Shown here: piece by piece, positions 23,414 to 33,710 of the stretch | Position numbering within the stretch: the first letter of the stretch is position 1 | Layout: each line of letters starts with the position of its first letter | From: Rehmannia glutinosa | Lineage: Eukaryota; Streptophyta; Magnoliopsida; Lamiales; Orobanchaceae | Length of the DNA: 64,000 nt | NCBI GenBank assembly: GCA_016081115.2 | Contig: CM071931.1 | Span: 24,838,317-24,902,316, forward strand | Direction of reading: 5' to 3' | The notes under the pieces: model-generated | The model's database searches: none | The model's input: only the letters and a program-made list of their open reading frames with translations | Told to the model about the DNA's origin: nothing | Program-made: the position numbers and the translations under genes

Positions 23414-23791
23414 AGCTGGAAAACTCACACAGTGAGGGTGGGAGTGTGTATGCAGTTGTGGAGAGAGGAAGAGAATAAGAGAAGGCTGAAATTAACGGAC
23501 AAACTGCCGCCAGAGGCTGCAAATCCACAGTCCCACACCACACTTTGATATTTCAAGTGGGGCTGAGCAGTCTAAACTCTAATGTGTCATTCGAGTTTCT
23601 GGCCCATTATTTACAGGAAATTAGGAAAAATACCCCAACAAGAGGGTATTAACAAACAATACCCCTAATTTATTAGCTAATGAAATATATCCTTTTTCAC
23701 CCCTAAAATGTCTAATTTACCCGACTTAGAAAAATAAAAAAAAAAAAAGGAAAATTCGTGCAACAAAGAGCAGAGTTTATTTTCAGCTAGC
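23414..23791 (-). promoter_or_regulatory. AMK5 5' untranslated and promoter-side DNA
   Basis: This is the space between the AMK5 start codon and the first MULE-derived repeat. No TATA box or other element could be placed with confidence. Beyond about 23620 it contains repeated AATACCCC-type phrases that look like an old MITE. Confidence 0.35.
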
Positions 23792-24345
23792 GGGAGTTCA
23801 TATCTCACCATTACAAACCGTAGTTTCACAAAGAAGGCTTTTGAGAAGGAGAAACAAGATTTACGAGCAACATCAAGATTTACGAGTTCATCTTCACAAT
23901 TACGAACCCTAGTAGAGAGGCGTTCGAAGGAGACGAAATATTGACGAAACAGGACGTTCGAAGGAGGCGTAATATTGACGAAAGGACCTAGGTTCGACTA
24001 TAAATCTCATTTGTTGCCTCAAAATATAGATAAAGGTTAGTTTTGATTGTTCTTTCATGTAATTGCGGTAATTTTCATTTTCGCAAAATGGTTCGATTAA
24101 CCAATTTTTCATGATTTTTGGAATGACTATAATTTGAATAGTTAGATATTGTGTATAGAATGATCATAATTCCGTAATTGTTGTTGAAATTTGTTGAATC
24201 AATTTTTCTCGCAACTTTTAATTGGTGGGCAAAAACGTAGGCACCTAAGTGGGCTGGGTGTATTAAGTGGGCGCTGCGTGGGCACTTGGGTGGGAACCGA
24301 ACTCTTATATCCCGATTAATATTCTCGTTGTGGGCATTTGGATGG
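23792..24345 (+). repeat. MULE-associated 5' region, copy 1, left part
   Basis: Nearly identical to 32365-32915: both run from GGGAGTTCATAT through TTTCACAAAGAAGGC, AATATTGACGAAAGGACC and TTGTTGAATCAA to a set of GTGGGC phrases. Copy 1 is interrupted at 24345 by a retrotransposon and resumes at 32161. No long open frame is present. It is likely the upstream and first-exon region of the Mutator-like gene whose coding part appears from 33045. Confidence 0.75.
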
Positions 24346-25811
24346 TGTAAGTCCAAGCGCTACGATAATCTAGAGAGGGGGTGAATAGATTATCTCCATC
24401 TTTTCGATTTTACCCTCTTTTTTCGAACAAAACAAGCCAAGACAATAATAAAGGTGCGGAATGTAAACAACACACGTCGATTTATAGAGGTTCAACCCAC
24501 CTGGGCCTAATCCTCTACCACCCCAAGATATCCTGGATGAATTTCAAAAAGAAAAAGAATTTTATTAATTACCAAAATTATTACAAACTCAACTTACAAC
24601 ACCTCAAGAGCACCACACTCTTCTTCAACACCACCTTTGGAGATTACCACAATCTCCCTTGAAGATTACCACAATCTTCCTTCAATGGCACCTTTGAAGA
24701 TCACCACAATCTTCAATTTTGAAGAATACCAAATTCTTCAACACCTCAAGAGCACCACACTCTTGAAACTCCTATCACCTAGATCACCCAGTGTATTCTT
24801 ACCACAAGAATACTCACAAGGATGTCTTGTGTTAAATGATGACCAAAAATCAAGATTACAACTCAATAATGAATATTACAATATGAGTGCAAAGTGTAAT
24901 CAAGAATAACCTAGACCTCAAAGATGTGAAAGTGATAAGGTAGGCAAAATTACAACAAGAATAATAACTATGAAGAACAAATATTTGCTTGAAGTGTATC
25001 TTGTTGTATTGATCTCAATTGTTGTTTTGGTTGCTCCAAAACTTCCTCTATTTATAGGAGATGATTGATCAAGCATAGGCTCGTCTTGGGGTTGAAAATC
25101 TACAGAAAAATACAATTAAAATCAAGAATATAGTCATAGAAATCAATCCCACATTTTAAGGAAAGTTTGTCTCATTGTCAAACGGTCGGAATTTGTGTCT
25201 AAAGATAGGGCGACGGTCCATTAAAAATAGACGTTTGAAAAGTACACAAAAAAATAACACAGGCGGCCGATCGACGTACACCTCGACCGGCCGACGTCCA
25301 CCCCAACCGGTCCCCTCATGGATTTTCAAAGAGCAATTTGTTCTATTTCAATTTTTGCTCCCAGTGCACGGCCGACGGGGTCGACTTGGCCGACGCCTAC
25401 TAGTCGACCGGCCGACCTGGCCAATTTCCCTTCCGTCTCATTTTTTGTTCCGAAATTCATCTTCGTGCACGGTTGCCCTCTACGGCGACCGGTTGACCTC
25501 GAGACAAAAATGTTGTCCGATTTTTGTCGAAAAATAAAACTCAAGAAATACTCCAAAATTTAGTAAAAACATGTTAAACCAATCGAGAATATTTAGACAA
25601 CATTTGGGAATCTTTTTTTGAAGTAAAAAACTTATAAACATAAAATCATTAAAAGTGTTGTCCAATTTTATCTAAAATAAAACTTGAAGAAATACTCCTA
25701 AAATATTAAAAGCATTTTAAATCATTTAGGAGTATTTGGACAACAATTAAAAATATTGTTTTGGTGTAAAAATAAAATCATCAAAATTAAGATAAAAACA
25801 TGTATCAAACA
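24346..25811 (-). repeat. 3' LTR of the pol-less element
   Basis: On the plus strand it starts TGTAAGTCCAAGCGC and ends GTATCAAACA. It is 1466 bp and closely matches 30680-32160. It contains duplicated CACCACACTCTT and CACAATCTTC phrases and a GC-rich part (25260-25500) with CGACCGGCCGAC motifs. Confidence 0.9.
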
Positions 25812-25832
25812 ATCTCCCCTTTTTGATGATTA
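25812..25832 (-). other. Polypurine tract
   Basis: On the minus strand, ATCATCAAAAAGGGGAGAT abuts the 3' LTR. The form ATCATCAAAAAGGGGGA is the characteristic Sirevirus tract and is shared with the element at 46188-46208. Confidence 0.85.
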
Positions 25833-27039
25833 CAAACCAAAACAATTTTTTGAAATATTAGGAGGACAATTTTAAAAATGATTTTCCGGTAAAAAACATC
25901 TAACCGTATAGAAGCAACCAAAATTTCCAAAAAAAAACATAAGCAACCAAGTAAGGGAGTAAATATATTCAATAATAAGCACAAGCTCCCCTATCAACAA
26001 GCACATCAAGAATAATGTAAAAGCAATTGACCATAAGCTAAAAGCTTAGCTTTTACATTTTGTTCAAGAGCTTATAAGCTCCCCCCCCAACAACAAAACA
26101 TCATTAGACAAGTATATAAGTCCATCAAGCAACAATTGGACTAAAAATAATTCACAACTTATGGCTTTTAAGAGCCATAGCTTATAGCTTTTATAACAAG
26201 CTTTTATTAGCTTTTTTTTAGCTAACGAGCCAATTTCTGTTTCTCCCCTTTGGAATCATCAAAAGAATGTTAGGATGATAAAAATATCATACAATTACAT
26301 CAAAGTGCGCCAAAGAGACGGTTTTACAACCATTGAGAGAATTAATCTTAGAATCCAAAAAAAAATGGGAGAGATGTATCATAAGAAATCCATAAGCTCA
26401 TCTTGTTAAAAAAAAAACATGATCCCAATAAGATTTTAAGACATTTGAAAATAAGAGAATCATGTAGGTGATGATTCTTTTATTGAAATATTTTATCGAA
26501 CACTTGGCGGGCGTCAAAGTTTGAAGAAAATGTATATAGCCCTTGCAAAAGAAATTAAGCCAAGTTTTTCATATCATCACCAAAGGCAATTTTCAATATA
26601 TATGCAACAAATAATAGGCCTAACAAAGTAAATTCTCAAGGTTCGACCCAACCGAGATAATTTTATCCAAATAAAAGATCAAGGCATTACGAATGTCATC
26701 AAGCAAAAATTAAAGAGCCATCAAGTAGTGCATACAAATAAGACATTACAAATGTCCCAAATTACCCATCTAAACAAAATGATTGAGGCATCTCAAATGC
26801 ATTTAAGCAAAAAATTAAAAGAAGCACTTTTACCATCAAGTACTTCATACCAACTATCAAACAAGAGTATTTTTACCATCAAATACTCTATCAATATCAT
26901 GATCATCCAATAGCCACTTTTAACCCTTTCAAGAAAACAAGCAAATCCATTAGTGCAATAGAGTTTTACAAGATAGTTCATAGAAATACGAAACAACATG
27001 AACAAGAGAAAATGCTAAGATAATAAAGGGGTGGGGACA
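25833..27039 (-). other. Non-coding tail of the pol-less element
   Basis: AT-rich, with repeated phrases such as AAGCTTATAGCT and ACATTACAAATGTC and no usable frame. It lies between the late ORF and the polypurine tract. Confidence 0.6.
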
Positions 27040-28373
27040 TCATTCTTCGTCCGAAGAGAAGCAAGTTCCGGGAATAAGATCTTTGATGAATTTCTTCAAC
27101 TTGCCGATTGATTTTTGCATTTTGGAGGTCTTTTGCTCCAAAGCCTCATACCTAGCTTCATGATATGTTCGTAGATCATCATACTCGGCTTGGGTGTACC
27201 TCCTAGGCGGTTGAGCACCGGTATTACCCTCCGGATTGCTCGGTTCACCTTCCTCCGCCAATCTCACGGCCTCGGCATCATCAAAGAAGTCGTTTGGATC
27301 CGGGGAATCTTGACCTCTTCCTCTAGCCATTTTAGTTGGTCGGATGTCCATATTTTTAAGCATAGTGACCATTTGGGAGATGTTATCAATGTCAAAGTCA
27401 TTTTGAAATACCTCTGAATTACACTCCAACGAAGGTAGTCCCGATTGTATAAGAAGTTTACAAATCCAATTCCACATAACAAACTTCTTATTACCTTGAG
27501 TAATAGACTCAATTAGACATTGAATAAGAATAGCGCCAAAGTTAAGCGGTTCCCTTCTAGCAATCTTATAAGTCAAAAATAGTCCATGTTGCTAGGCATT
27601 TTTCCCGCTTTTCCACATATGCAATAAGCGACAATAACGGATATGATACGGTGCTCAAGAGTCATCGCCAACAATGAATACTTTGGCCATACGCTCAAAT
27701 AAGTCTTGATTTCTCTCATAGACACCCTCAACATCTCATCATTCCAAATAACACAAGAGAAATAGTCCCAACCACCTTCTCTTACATGTAAAAGCCGACA
27801 AATTTCATTTGGAGTCCACCTAAAATGACGACCTCTTACAAACGAATTCAAAGCAAGAGGCTTCCTTTGAGCATCATATTCAACCCACATATTGGCATAA
27901 AAATAAAAATTATGTCATCATCATATAAAACATAAGGATGCTCTCATAAGTACATCCACCTCGCTCTTCAAAGAATCCTCTAATAGAAGGATATTCATTT
28001 GTAAACGAATTAAATCGACAAATCTTCGTGACGAGCTATCGTTTTTGCACCCATGTTCAAATTTTCATATGACCATTCCGCAAATTTGTTGATAAAATCT
28101 AAAACATTACTAGAGCGAGGAGCTTGAGGTATAAAAGGTTTCTTACTTTTTGCCCAACGGCAATTGTTGAATGAAATCGTCTGCGGAGTTCGGCAATTTG
28201 AGGATTGAAAGTACCGGGTTTTCAATATCATCACGTTCTTGAGCCACATTCCTTTGGGTACCTCGAATGTCCTTTGTTCGGCTTCTTCTTGCCGATTTCT
28301 CGAAGAACCCTCTCTACCCTTTCTCGCGCTTGGAGGTGGGATTTCGACTGGTAGAATTTCTTGGAGGTGCCAT
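27040..28373 (-). pseudogene. Env-like late ORF (putative plant transposon protein)
   Basis: On the minus strand the frame starts MAPPRNSTSRNPTSKREKG at 28373 and, after a few one-base breaks, runs to 27040 (about 440 residues in all). The middle (27573-27890) reads KSFVRG-like NSFVRGRHFRWTPNEICRLL. The following part (27400-27576) has LNFGAILIQCLIESI. These match the general pattern of the domain called putative plant transposon protein, found in late ORFs of Athila and Sirevirus-type elements. The end is acidic and then coiled-coil-like (EALEQKTSKMQKSIGKLKK). It has no counterpart to a viral envelope fold that can be seen here. The domain call is from pattern memory. Confidence 0.6.
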
Positions 28374-28550
28374 ATATGTAAAATTCTTGCAAAAAGAAGT
28401 GGATTAGCAACAAGAATCACAAAGATTGATGAAGAATTGAAGATTTTATAGAAAGGGGGTGTTTTGCGCTGCTGTTCGAGGGTTTGAGGATTTCTTGTTC
28501 TGTTTTGAAAGTGAAGACAGACGAGATATAACCCAAAAAATAAGCCTGGG

Positions 28551-28600
28551 CGACCGGTCGAGGTAGGGTGCGACCGGTCGACGTGCAGGGCGACCGGTCG
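28551..28600. repeat. Three CGACCGGTCG palindromes at 20-bp period
   Basis: The perfect palindrome CGACCGGTCG occurs at 28551-28560, 28571-28580 and 28591-28600, exactly 20 bp apart, within GC-rich DNA about 180 bp upstream of the late ORF. Variants (CGACCGGCCGAC) occur in both LTRs. Confidence 0.9.
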
Positions 28601-28639
28601 GCCCTGCCTTGACCGTCCCAGTGCGATTTTTCATTCTTC

Positions 28640-29210
28640 AGAGTTTTCCAAAATACGATTTTTCACCCCAAAAGTTTTAAAACTTTGCAAAAAGATAATT
28701 ATGGACTAAATCCAACAAATATGAGTTACGAGAAAACACATATACGAGAAAAACGAGATTTAACGAGTAGTGCCCTTTTAAGAAAAATCACAAAGTCATT
28801 TAATGGCACTAAAGGGGTTGAAATGAAATATTTTGAAAGACATGTGCATAAACATGACATGAACACAATATCGAGTTCTAAGAATAATACGAGTAAACAT
28901 ACCTCGATGGTTTAAGAATCTCTAATAGATGATAGCCAATGAATAGGAGATATATAACCTACAATACTTTAAACAAATTTTGCACTAGATATGATAGCAC
29001 AAATGTAGGCCAAGTAATAGGAGATATCACAATAAAAATGCTTATGCTATAGAAATTCATAAGAGTTTAAAAACAACATGTAAGGTCTCATTTTCAAAGG
29101 ATTTTAAAAATACAAATATTTATTGAGGACCTTAATTTTAAAATAATGAAAACTCATTTGCAATTTAGACACAAATAAAAACATGCATACTGACTAAATA
29201 AAATGCATAT
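28640..29210 (-). other. AT-rich internal spacer where pol would lie
   Basis: Short frames only, with no integrase or reverse transcriptase motif. Its place between gag and the late ORF marks where pol is missing. Confidence 0.6.
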
Positions 29211-29224
29211 TTAAGTAGGGAGAT

Positions 29225-29490
29225 ACGGTTTACCAATTACGCCATTTCCATGGGTTGTGTCGTTCCCATTGTTGATGATATCTTCCCCTTTGAAAATCAT
29301 CTTGTTGATGATAGCTTCTCCAATTGTTCCATTTCCAAGCATTGTGGCCTTCCCATTTTCGAAAGTGTCTTTCTCTTGGAAGATCATCTTGTTGATGATG
29401 TCTTTGCCATTTCCAAGGATTTTGTTCATCCCATTTTTTATTATTTCCTCTTCTTGGAAAATGACTTTGTTGAAGGTGTTTTCTCCTTTG
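29225..29490 (-). repeat. Tandem repeat encoding a W- and Q-rich gag tail
   Basis: About 3.4 units of roughly 80 bp. Recurring phrases are ATCATCTTGTTGATGAT and CCATTTCCAAG on the plus strand. Read on the minus strand just after gag, the units encode NPWKW, RHHQQDD and RKWE-type segments. This looks like a lineage-specific expansion of the gag C-terminus. Confidence 0.7.
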
Positions 29491-30610
29491 ATCAAATGAA
29501 ATGGTCATTTGATGTCTTTTTTAGGCGGTATGAATTTTCTTCGATTATTATTTCACGGTACCTAATATAACATTGTTTTGTGGTACCCTCAAGTGCTTCT
29601 GGTCCTTTGGGATTAGCTTTGAGACTTTTAGGTCTCCAATAATAATTTGAGCTATTTCTAGCCCGACAAGTATTTACGGCGTGTCCCTTCTTACCGCAAT
29701 AAAAGCAAGTAACATTACTAACATGCATAGGAACTCGATTCTTTTTCATATACTTGACAATATTAGGCTCATAATCAAGTTCACTATTCAAATTATCACA
29801 ACCATTAACATTCACAATATTGGGCAACTTATTGGTACTCAAGTTTGATTTTGATAAATCATTTTTTATGCAATTCATATCCTCAACAAGAGTACTATTT
29901 TGTTTTTCAAGGTTTCTAACCTTGTCAAGTGTGGTGGTGTGAACACATGATAGTGATTCATAGGAAGTAAATAAACTATCCTTTTCATTTTTCAAAACAA
30001 TGAATTCCTTTTTCAAATTTTTGTATTTAACAAGTAAATTTTGGAATTCATTTTAAAGATCATCAAAATCATTTTACAAATCACTATAATCATTTTGAAT
30101 AACAATATCATAAGAAGTAGAGGGTTTAAGACATACCGTTTTCTTCTTCGATGCCCATAAGACAATGTTCAACTTCTTCATAGTTGGAAGTTGTAAGAGG
30201 TTTGTTCCTTAGATGTGACATTGTATCCCTTTGAGAAGTAGATGCTTTTGTTGACTTCTTTCATTTGCATATACTCCATAGATGGCTTCTAATTTTTGCC
30301 ATACTTCATGTGCCGATCGAATTCCTACAATATGTTCATATTCCAAATTAGTAAGTGAACAATACAAAATATTGAGAGCTTTACCATTTAAGAAGATGAT
30401 TTTCTTCTCTTCATCATTTAGCTCTTTGAGACCTTTGGAGGTGTGTGGTGTGTCTTTCATTGGAATGGATTCTCCATTTATGACGGTGTTTCAAATGCCG
30501 AATCCGCAACCTTGTAAATAACATTCCATTCTTTCTTTCCAAAATATAAAATTTTGGAATCAAATAGTGGTGGTTTGGTGGTGGAGGTGCGGATAGATGA
30601 GCTTCATTCG
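29491..30610 (-). pseudogene. Copia gag of the pol-less element
   Basis: Minus-strand gag. Near 30540 a decayed PPLFD-type start and KKEWNVIY resemble the opening of UBN2-type gag. 30460-30209 reads GLKELNDEEKKIIFLNGKAL and RSAHEVWQKLEAIYG, the typical helical core. 30016-29492 gives a coiled coil followed by the zinc knuckle CFYCGKKGHAVNTC, an intact CX2CX4HX4C that binds nucleic acid. A frame break lies between 30209 and 30016. Gag would form the particle that packages the element's RNA. Confidence 0.8.
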
Positions 30611-30666
30611 TAGCGACGATCGTTTCTCTTCACTCACGATATGAAACGAGCTTGCCAAAGAGTTTG

Positions 30667-30678
30667 GCTCGATACCAC
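30667..30678 (-). other. Primer-binding site
   Basis: The minus strand reads TGGTATCGAGCC next to the 5' LTR, close to the TGGTATCAGAGC complementary to the 3' end of initiator Met tRNA used by copia elements. Confidence 0.8.
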
Positions 30679-30679
30679 T

Positions 30680-32160
30680 TGTAAGTCCAAGCGCTACGAT
30701 AATCTAGGGGGGGTGAATAGATTATCTCCATCTTTTTGATTTTACCCTCTTTTTCGAACAAAACAAGCCAAGACAATAATAAAGGTGCGGAATGTAAACA
30801 ACACTCGTCGATTTATAGAGGTTCAACCCACCTAGGGCCTAATCCTCTACCACCCCAAAGATATCCTGGATGGATTTCAAAAGAAAAAGAATTTTATTAA
30901 TTACCAAAATTAATACAAACGCAACTTACAAAACCTTGAAGAGCACCACACTCTTCTTCAACACCACCTTTGGAGATTACCACAATCTCCCTTTGAAGAT
31001 TACCACAATCTTCCTTCAACGGCACCTTTGAAGATTACCACAATCTTCAATTTTGAAGAATACCAAATTCTTCAACACCTCAAGAGCACCACACTCTTGA
31101 AACTCCTATCACCTAGATCACCCAAGTGTATTCTTACCACAAGAATACTCACAAGGATGTCTTGTGTTGAATGATGACCAAAAATCAATATTACAACTCA
31201 ATAATGAATATTACAATATGAGTGCAAAGTGTAATCAAGAATAGCCTAGACCTCAAGGATGTGAAAGTGATAAGCTAGGCAAAATTACAACAAGAATAAT
31301 AACTATGAAGAACAAATATTTGCTTGAAGTGTATCTTGTTGTATTGTATCTCAATTGTTATTTTGGTTGCTCCAAAACTTCCTCTATTTATAGGAGATGA
31401 TTGATCAAGCATAGGCTCCTCTTGGGGGTTGAAAATCTACAGAAAAATACAATTAAAATCAAGAATATAGCTGTTAGAAATCAATCCCACATTTTAAGGA
31501 AAGTTTGTCTCATTGTCAAACGATCGAATTTCTTTGTCTAAAGATAGATAGCGGCCGGCCGCACGAAATAGACGTTTGAAAAGTACACAAGAAAATAACA
31601 TAGGGCGACCGGCCGACGTACACCTCGACGGCCGACGCCCACCCCAACCGTCCCCTCATGGATTTTCAAAGAGCAATTTGTTCTGTTTCAATTTTTGCTC
31701 CTGTGTACCGGTTAATCTGGGGTAGACCGGTCGACGCCACCGGCCGACGCCTGGTCGACCGTCGACCTGGCCAATTTCCCTTCCGTCTCATTTTTTGTTC
31801 CAAATTCATCTTCAGTGCGGGTTGCCCTCTACGACGACCGGTTGACCTCGAGACAGAAAATGTTGTCCGATTTTTGTCGAAAATAAAACTCAAGAAATAC
31901 TCAAAAATTTAGTAAAAACATGTTAAACCAATCGAGAGTATTTAGACAACATTTAGGAATCTTGTTTTGAAGTAAAAACTTATAAACATAAAATCATTAA
32001 AAGTGTTGTCCAATTTTATCTAAAATAAAACTTGAAGAAATACTCCTAAAAATATTAAAACCATTTTAAATCATTTAGGAGTATTTGGACAACAATTAAA
32101 AACATTGTTTTGGTGTAAAAATAAAATCATCAAAATTAAGATAAAAACATGTATCAAACA
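30680..32160 (-). repeat. 5' LTR of the pol-less element
   Basis: 1481 bp, starting TGTAAGTCCAAGCG and ending GTATCAAACA on the plus strand. It differs from the partner LTR mostly by small indels in GC-rich parts (for example 31540-31640 against 25200-25310). Confidence 0.9.
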
Positions 32161-32364
32161 GGATGGGTGCTTTGCGTGGGCAATTGGGTGGGCGATTATG
32201 TTAAATATCAAATTTTGTGGGTGGACAAGGAACTCGAATCGGTAGTGGGCACTTGGGTGGGTATTTGCGTGGGCACATGGGTGGGCGATTCGCTAAATGT
32301 CAAATATAGTTTGGAACAAGGAAACGATATTTTATATATATTTCAAACCGTAGTTTCACAAAGA
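32161..32364 (+). repeat. MULE-associated 5' region, copy 1, right part
   Basis: It resumes copy 1 after the retrotransposon. The sequence from GGATGGGTGC matches 32911-33065. The plus frame encodes WVGTWVGICVGTWVGD from GTGGGC units. It ends in a 42-bp duplicated phrase (CAAACCGTAGTTTCACAAAG at 32345 and again at 32387). Confidence 0.75.
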
Positions 32365-33044
32365 GGGAGTTCATATTTCACCATTACAAACCGTAGTTTC
32401 ACAAAGAAGGCTTTTGAGAAGGAGAAACAAGATTTATGAGCAAGAGCAAGATTTACGACTTCATCTTCACAATTACGAGCCCTAGTAGAGAGGCGTTCAA
32501 GGAGACAAAATATTGACGAAACAAACGTTCGAAGGGGCGTAATATTGACGAAAGGACCTGGTTCGACTATAAATCTCATTTGTTGCCTCAAAATATAGAT
32601 AAAGGTTAGTTTTGATTGTTCTTTCATGTAATTGCAAAATTTTCATTTTCGCAAAATGGTTCGATTAACCAATTTTTCATGATTTTTGGAATGGCTATAA
32701 TTTGAATAGTTAGATATTGTGTATAGAATGATCATAATTCCGTAATTGTTGTTGAAATTTGTTGAATCAATTTTTCTCGCAACTTGTAATTGGTGGGCAA
32801 AAACGTAGGCACCTAAGTGGGCAGGTGTATTAAGTGGGCGCTTGCGTGGGCACTTGGGGTGGGAACTGAACTCTTATATCCTGATTAATATTCTCGTTGT
32901 GGGCATTTGGATGGGTGCTTGCGTGGGCAATTGGGTGAGCAGTTATGTTAAATATCAAATATTATGGGTGGACAAGGAAACTGAACCGGTAGTGGGCACT
33001 TGGATGGGTATTTGCGTGGGCACATGGGTGGGCAGTTACGTTAA
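32365..33044 (+). repeat. MULE-associated 5' region, copy 2
   Basis: Second copy of the 23792-24345 plus 32161-32345 unit, without the retrotransposon. It includes the GTGGGC-rich part (32788-33044) and leads straight into MULE coding sequence. Confidence 0.75.
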
Positions 33045-33710
33045 ATGTCAAATATAGTTTGGAACAAGGAAACTGATATTTTATATCTATTTATTTACTG
33101 TAGGGGTTCATATATTTCCTTATGGGATGGAGTTTGGGATTGTGACATAAGTACATTCCGATGGAGGTTTATAGGGAAGCAATCCAAAACCGTTCTCTTC
33201 CCTTCAGAGTTCACAAACTCTGAATTATTGGAGAAAGCTTATTTTTTGTCTAAAATCAATCCTAATGAGTGTGAAATAAAGTTGACCAGTTGGTTTGGTT
33301 AAAACATGTTGATCCCTTGCCACCATGTCCAGTCACTGATGATGACGATGTCAGATTACTTGTTCGCATGAATAGCGAAAACCCTTTGTCTATTCCGGTT
33401 TGTTTGATTAGAAGGGAAAAAAAAGAAAAAAGATATTTTTGAGTCAGCTAGTAGCAATCAGGAGTTGTTGCCAATTAAAAAAGAACCTATCGTTCAAGAG
33501 GATCTGCCACGTCCCGTGCGTAAGACCAATAAATGCAACAGGGTTGCAAACAGAAAATCTCATATACTTCCATATTTTGTTATGACTATGGAAGACTTTG
33601 AGAATCACCATATGTTTTGGGAGGATGTATATATGTCAAGTGATGAAGATTTGTCTATTACTTTTGAACGGAATGATTCTGGGAATGATGATGGTGGTGA
33701 AAGGGGAAAT
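33045..33710 (+). pseudogene. Mutator-like transposase, N-terminal part
   Basis: The frame from about 33100 reads WDCDISTFRWRFIGKQSKTV, then, after one shift at about 33300, PPCPVTDDDDVRLLVRMNSE and, from 33465, LPIKKEPIVQEDLPRPVRK and MEDFENHHMFWEDVYMSSDE. A small beta-rich start followed by a DD-rich block with VRLLVRMN is the usual N-terminus of plant MuDR-type transposases, before the DNA-binding domain. The gene stops at the Sirevirus LTR at 33711. A diverged copy of the last 235 bp follows the 3' LTR. Confidence 0.7.

Larger units (their letters stand above)
24346..32160 (-). mobile_element. Sirevirus-like copia element without pol
   Basis: A minus-strand Ty1/copia element bounded by two LTRs (24346-25811 and 30680-32160) that end TG...CA. 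The 6-mer GGATGG abuts both ends (24340-24345 and 32161-32166). The paralogous repeat at 32898-32925 shows the unoccupied site. Inside, 5' to 3' on the minus strand: a methionine-tRNA-type primer site, gag with zinc knuckle, a W-rich tandem repeat, a late env-like ORF and a Sirevirus-style polypurine tract. No protease, integrase, reverse transcriptase or RNase H motif was seen, so mobility would need enzymes supplied from elsewhere. Confidence 0.85.

Noticed and set aside
25175..25665. Four overlapping frames of 60-120 codons in the LTR of the pol-less element
   Set aside because: GC-rich LTR sequence with repeated CGACCGG motifs gives open frames by chance. The matching LTR (31658-31912) gives different frames.
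29250..29570. 106-codon plus-strand frame
   Set aside because: Antisense of the tandem repeat at the gag end, whose minus-strand frame continues from the zinc knuckle.
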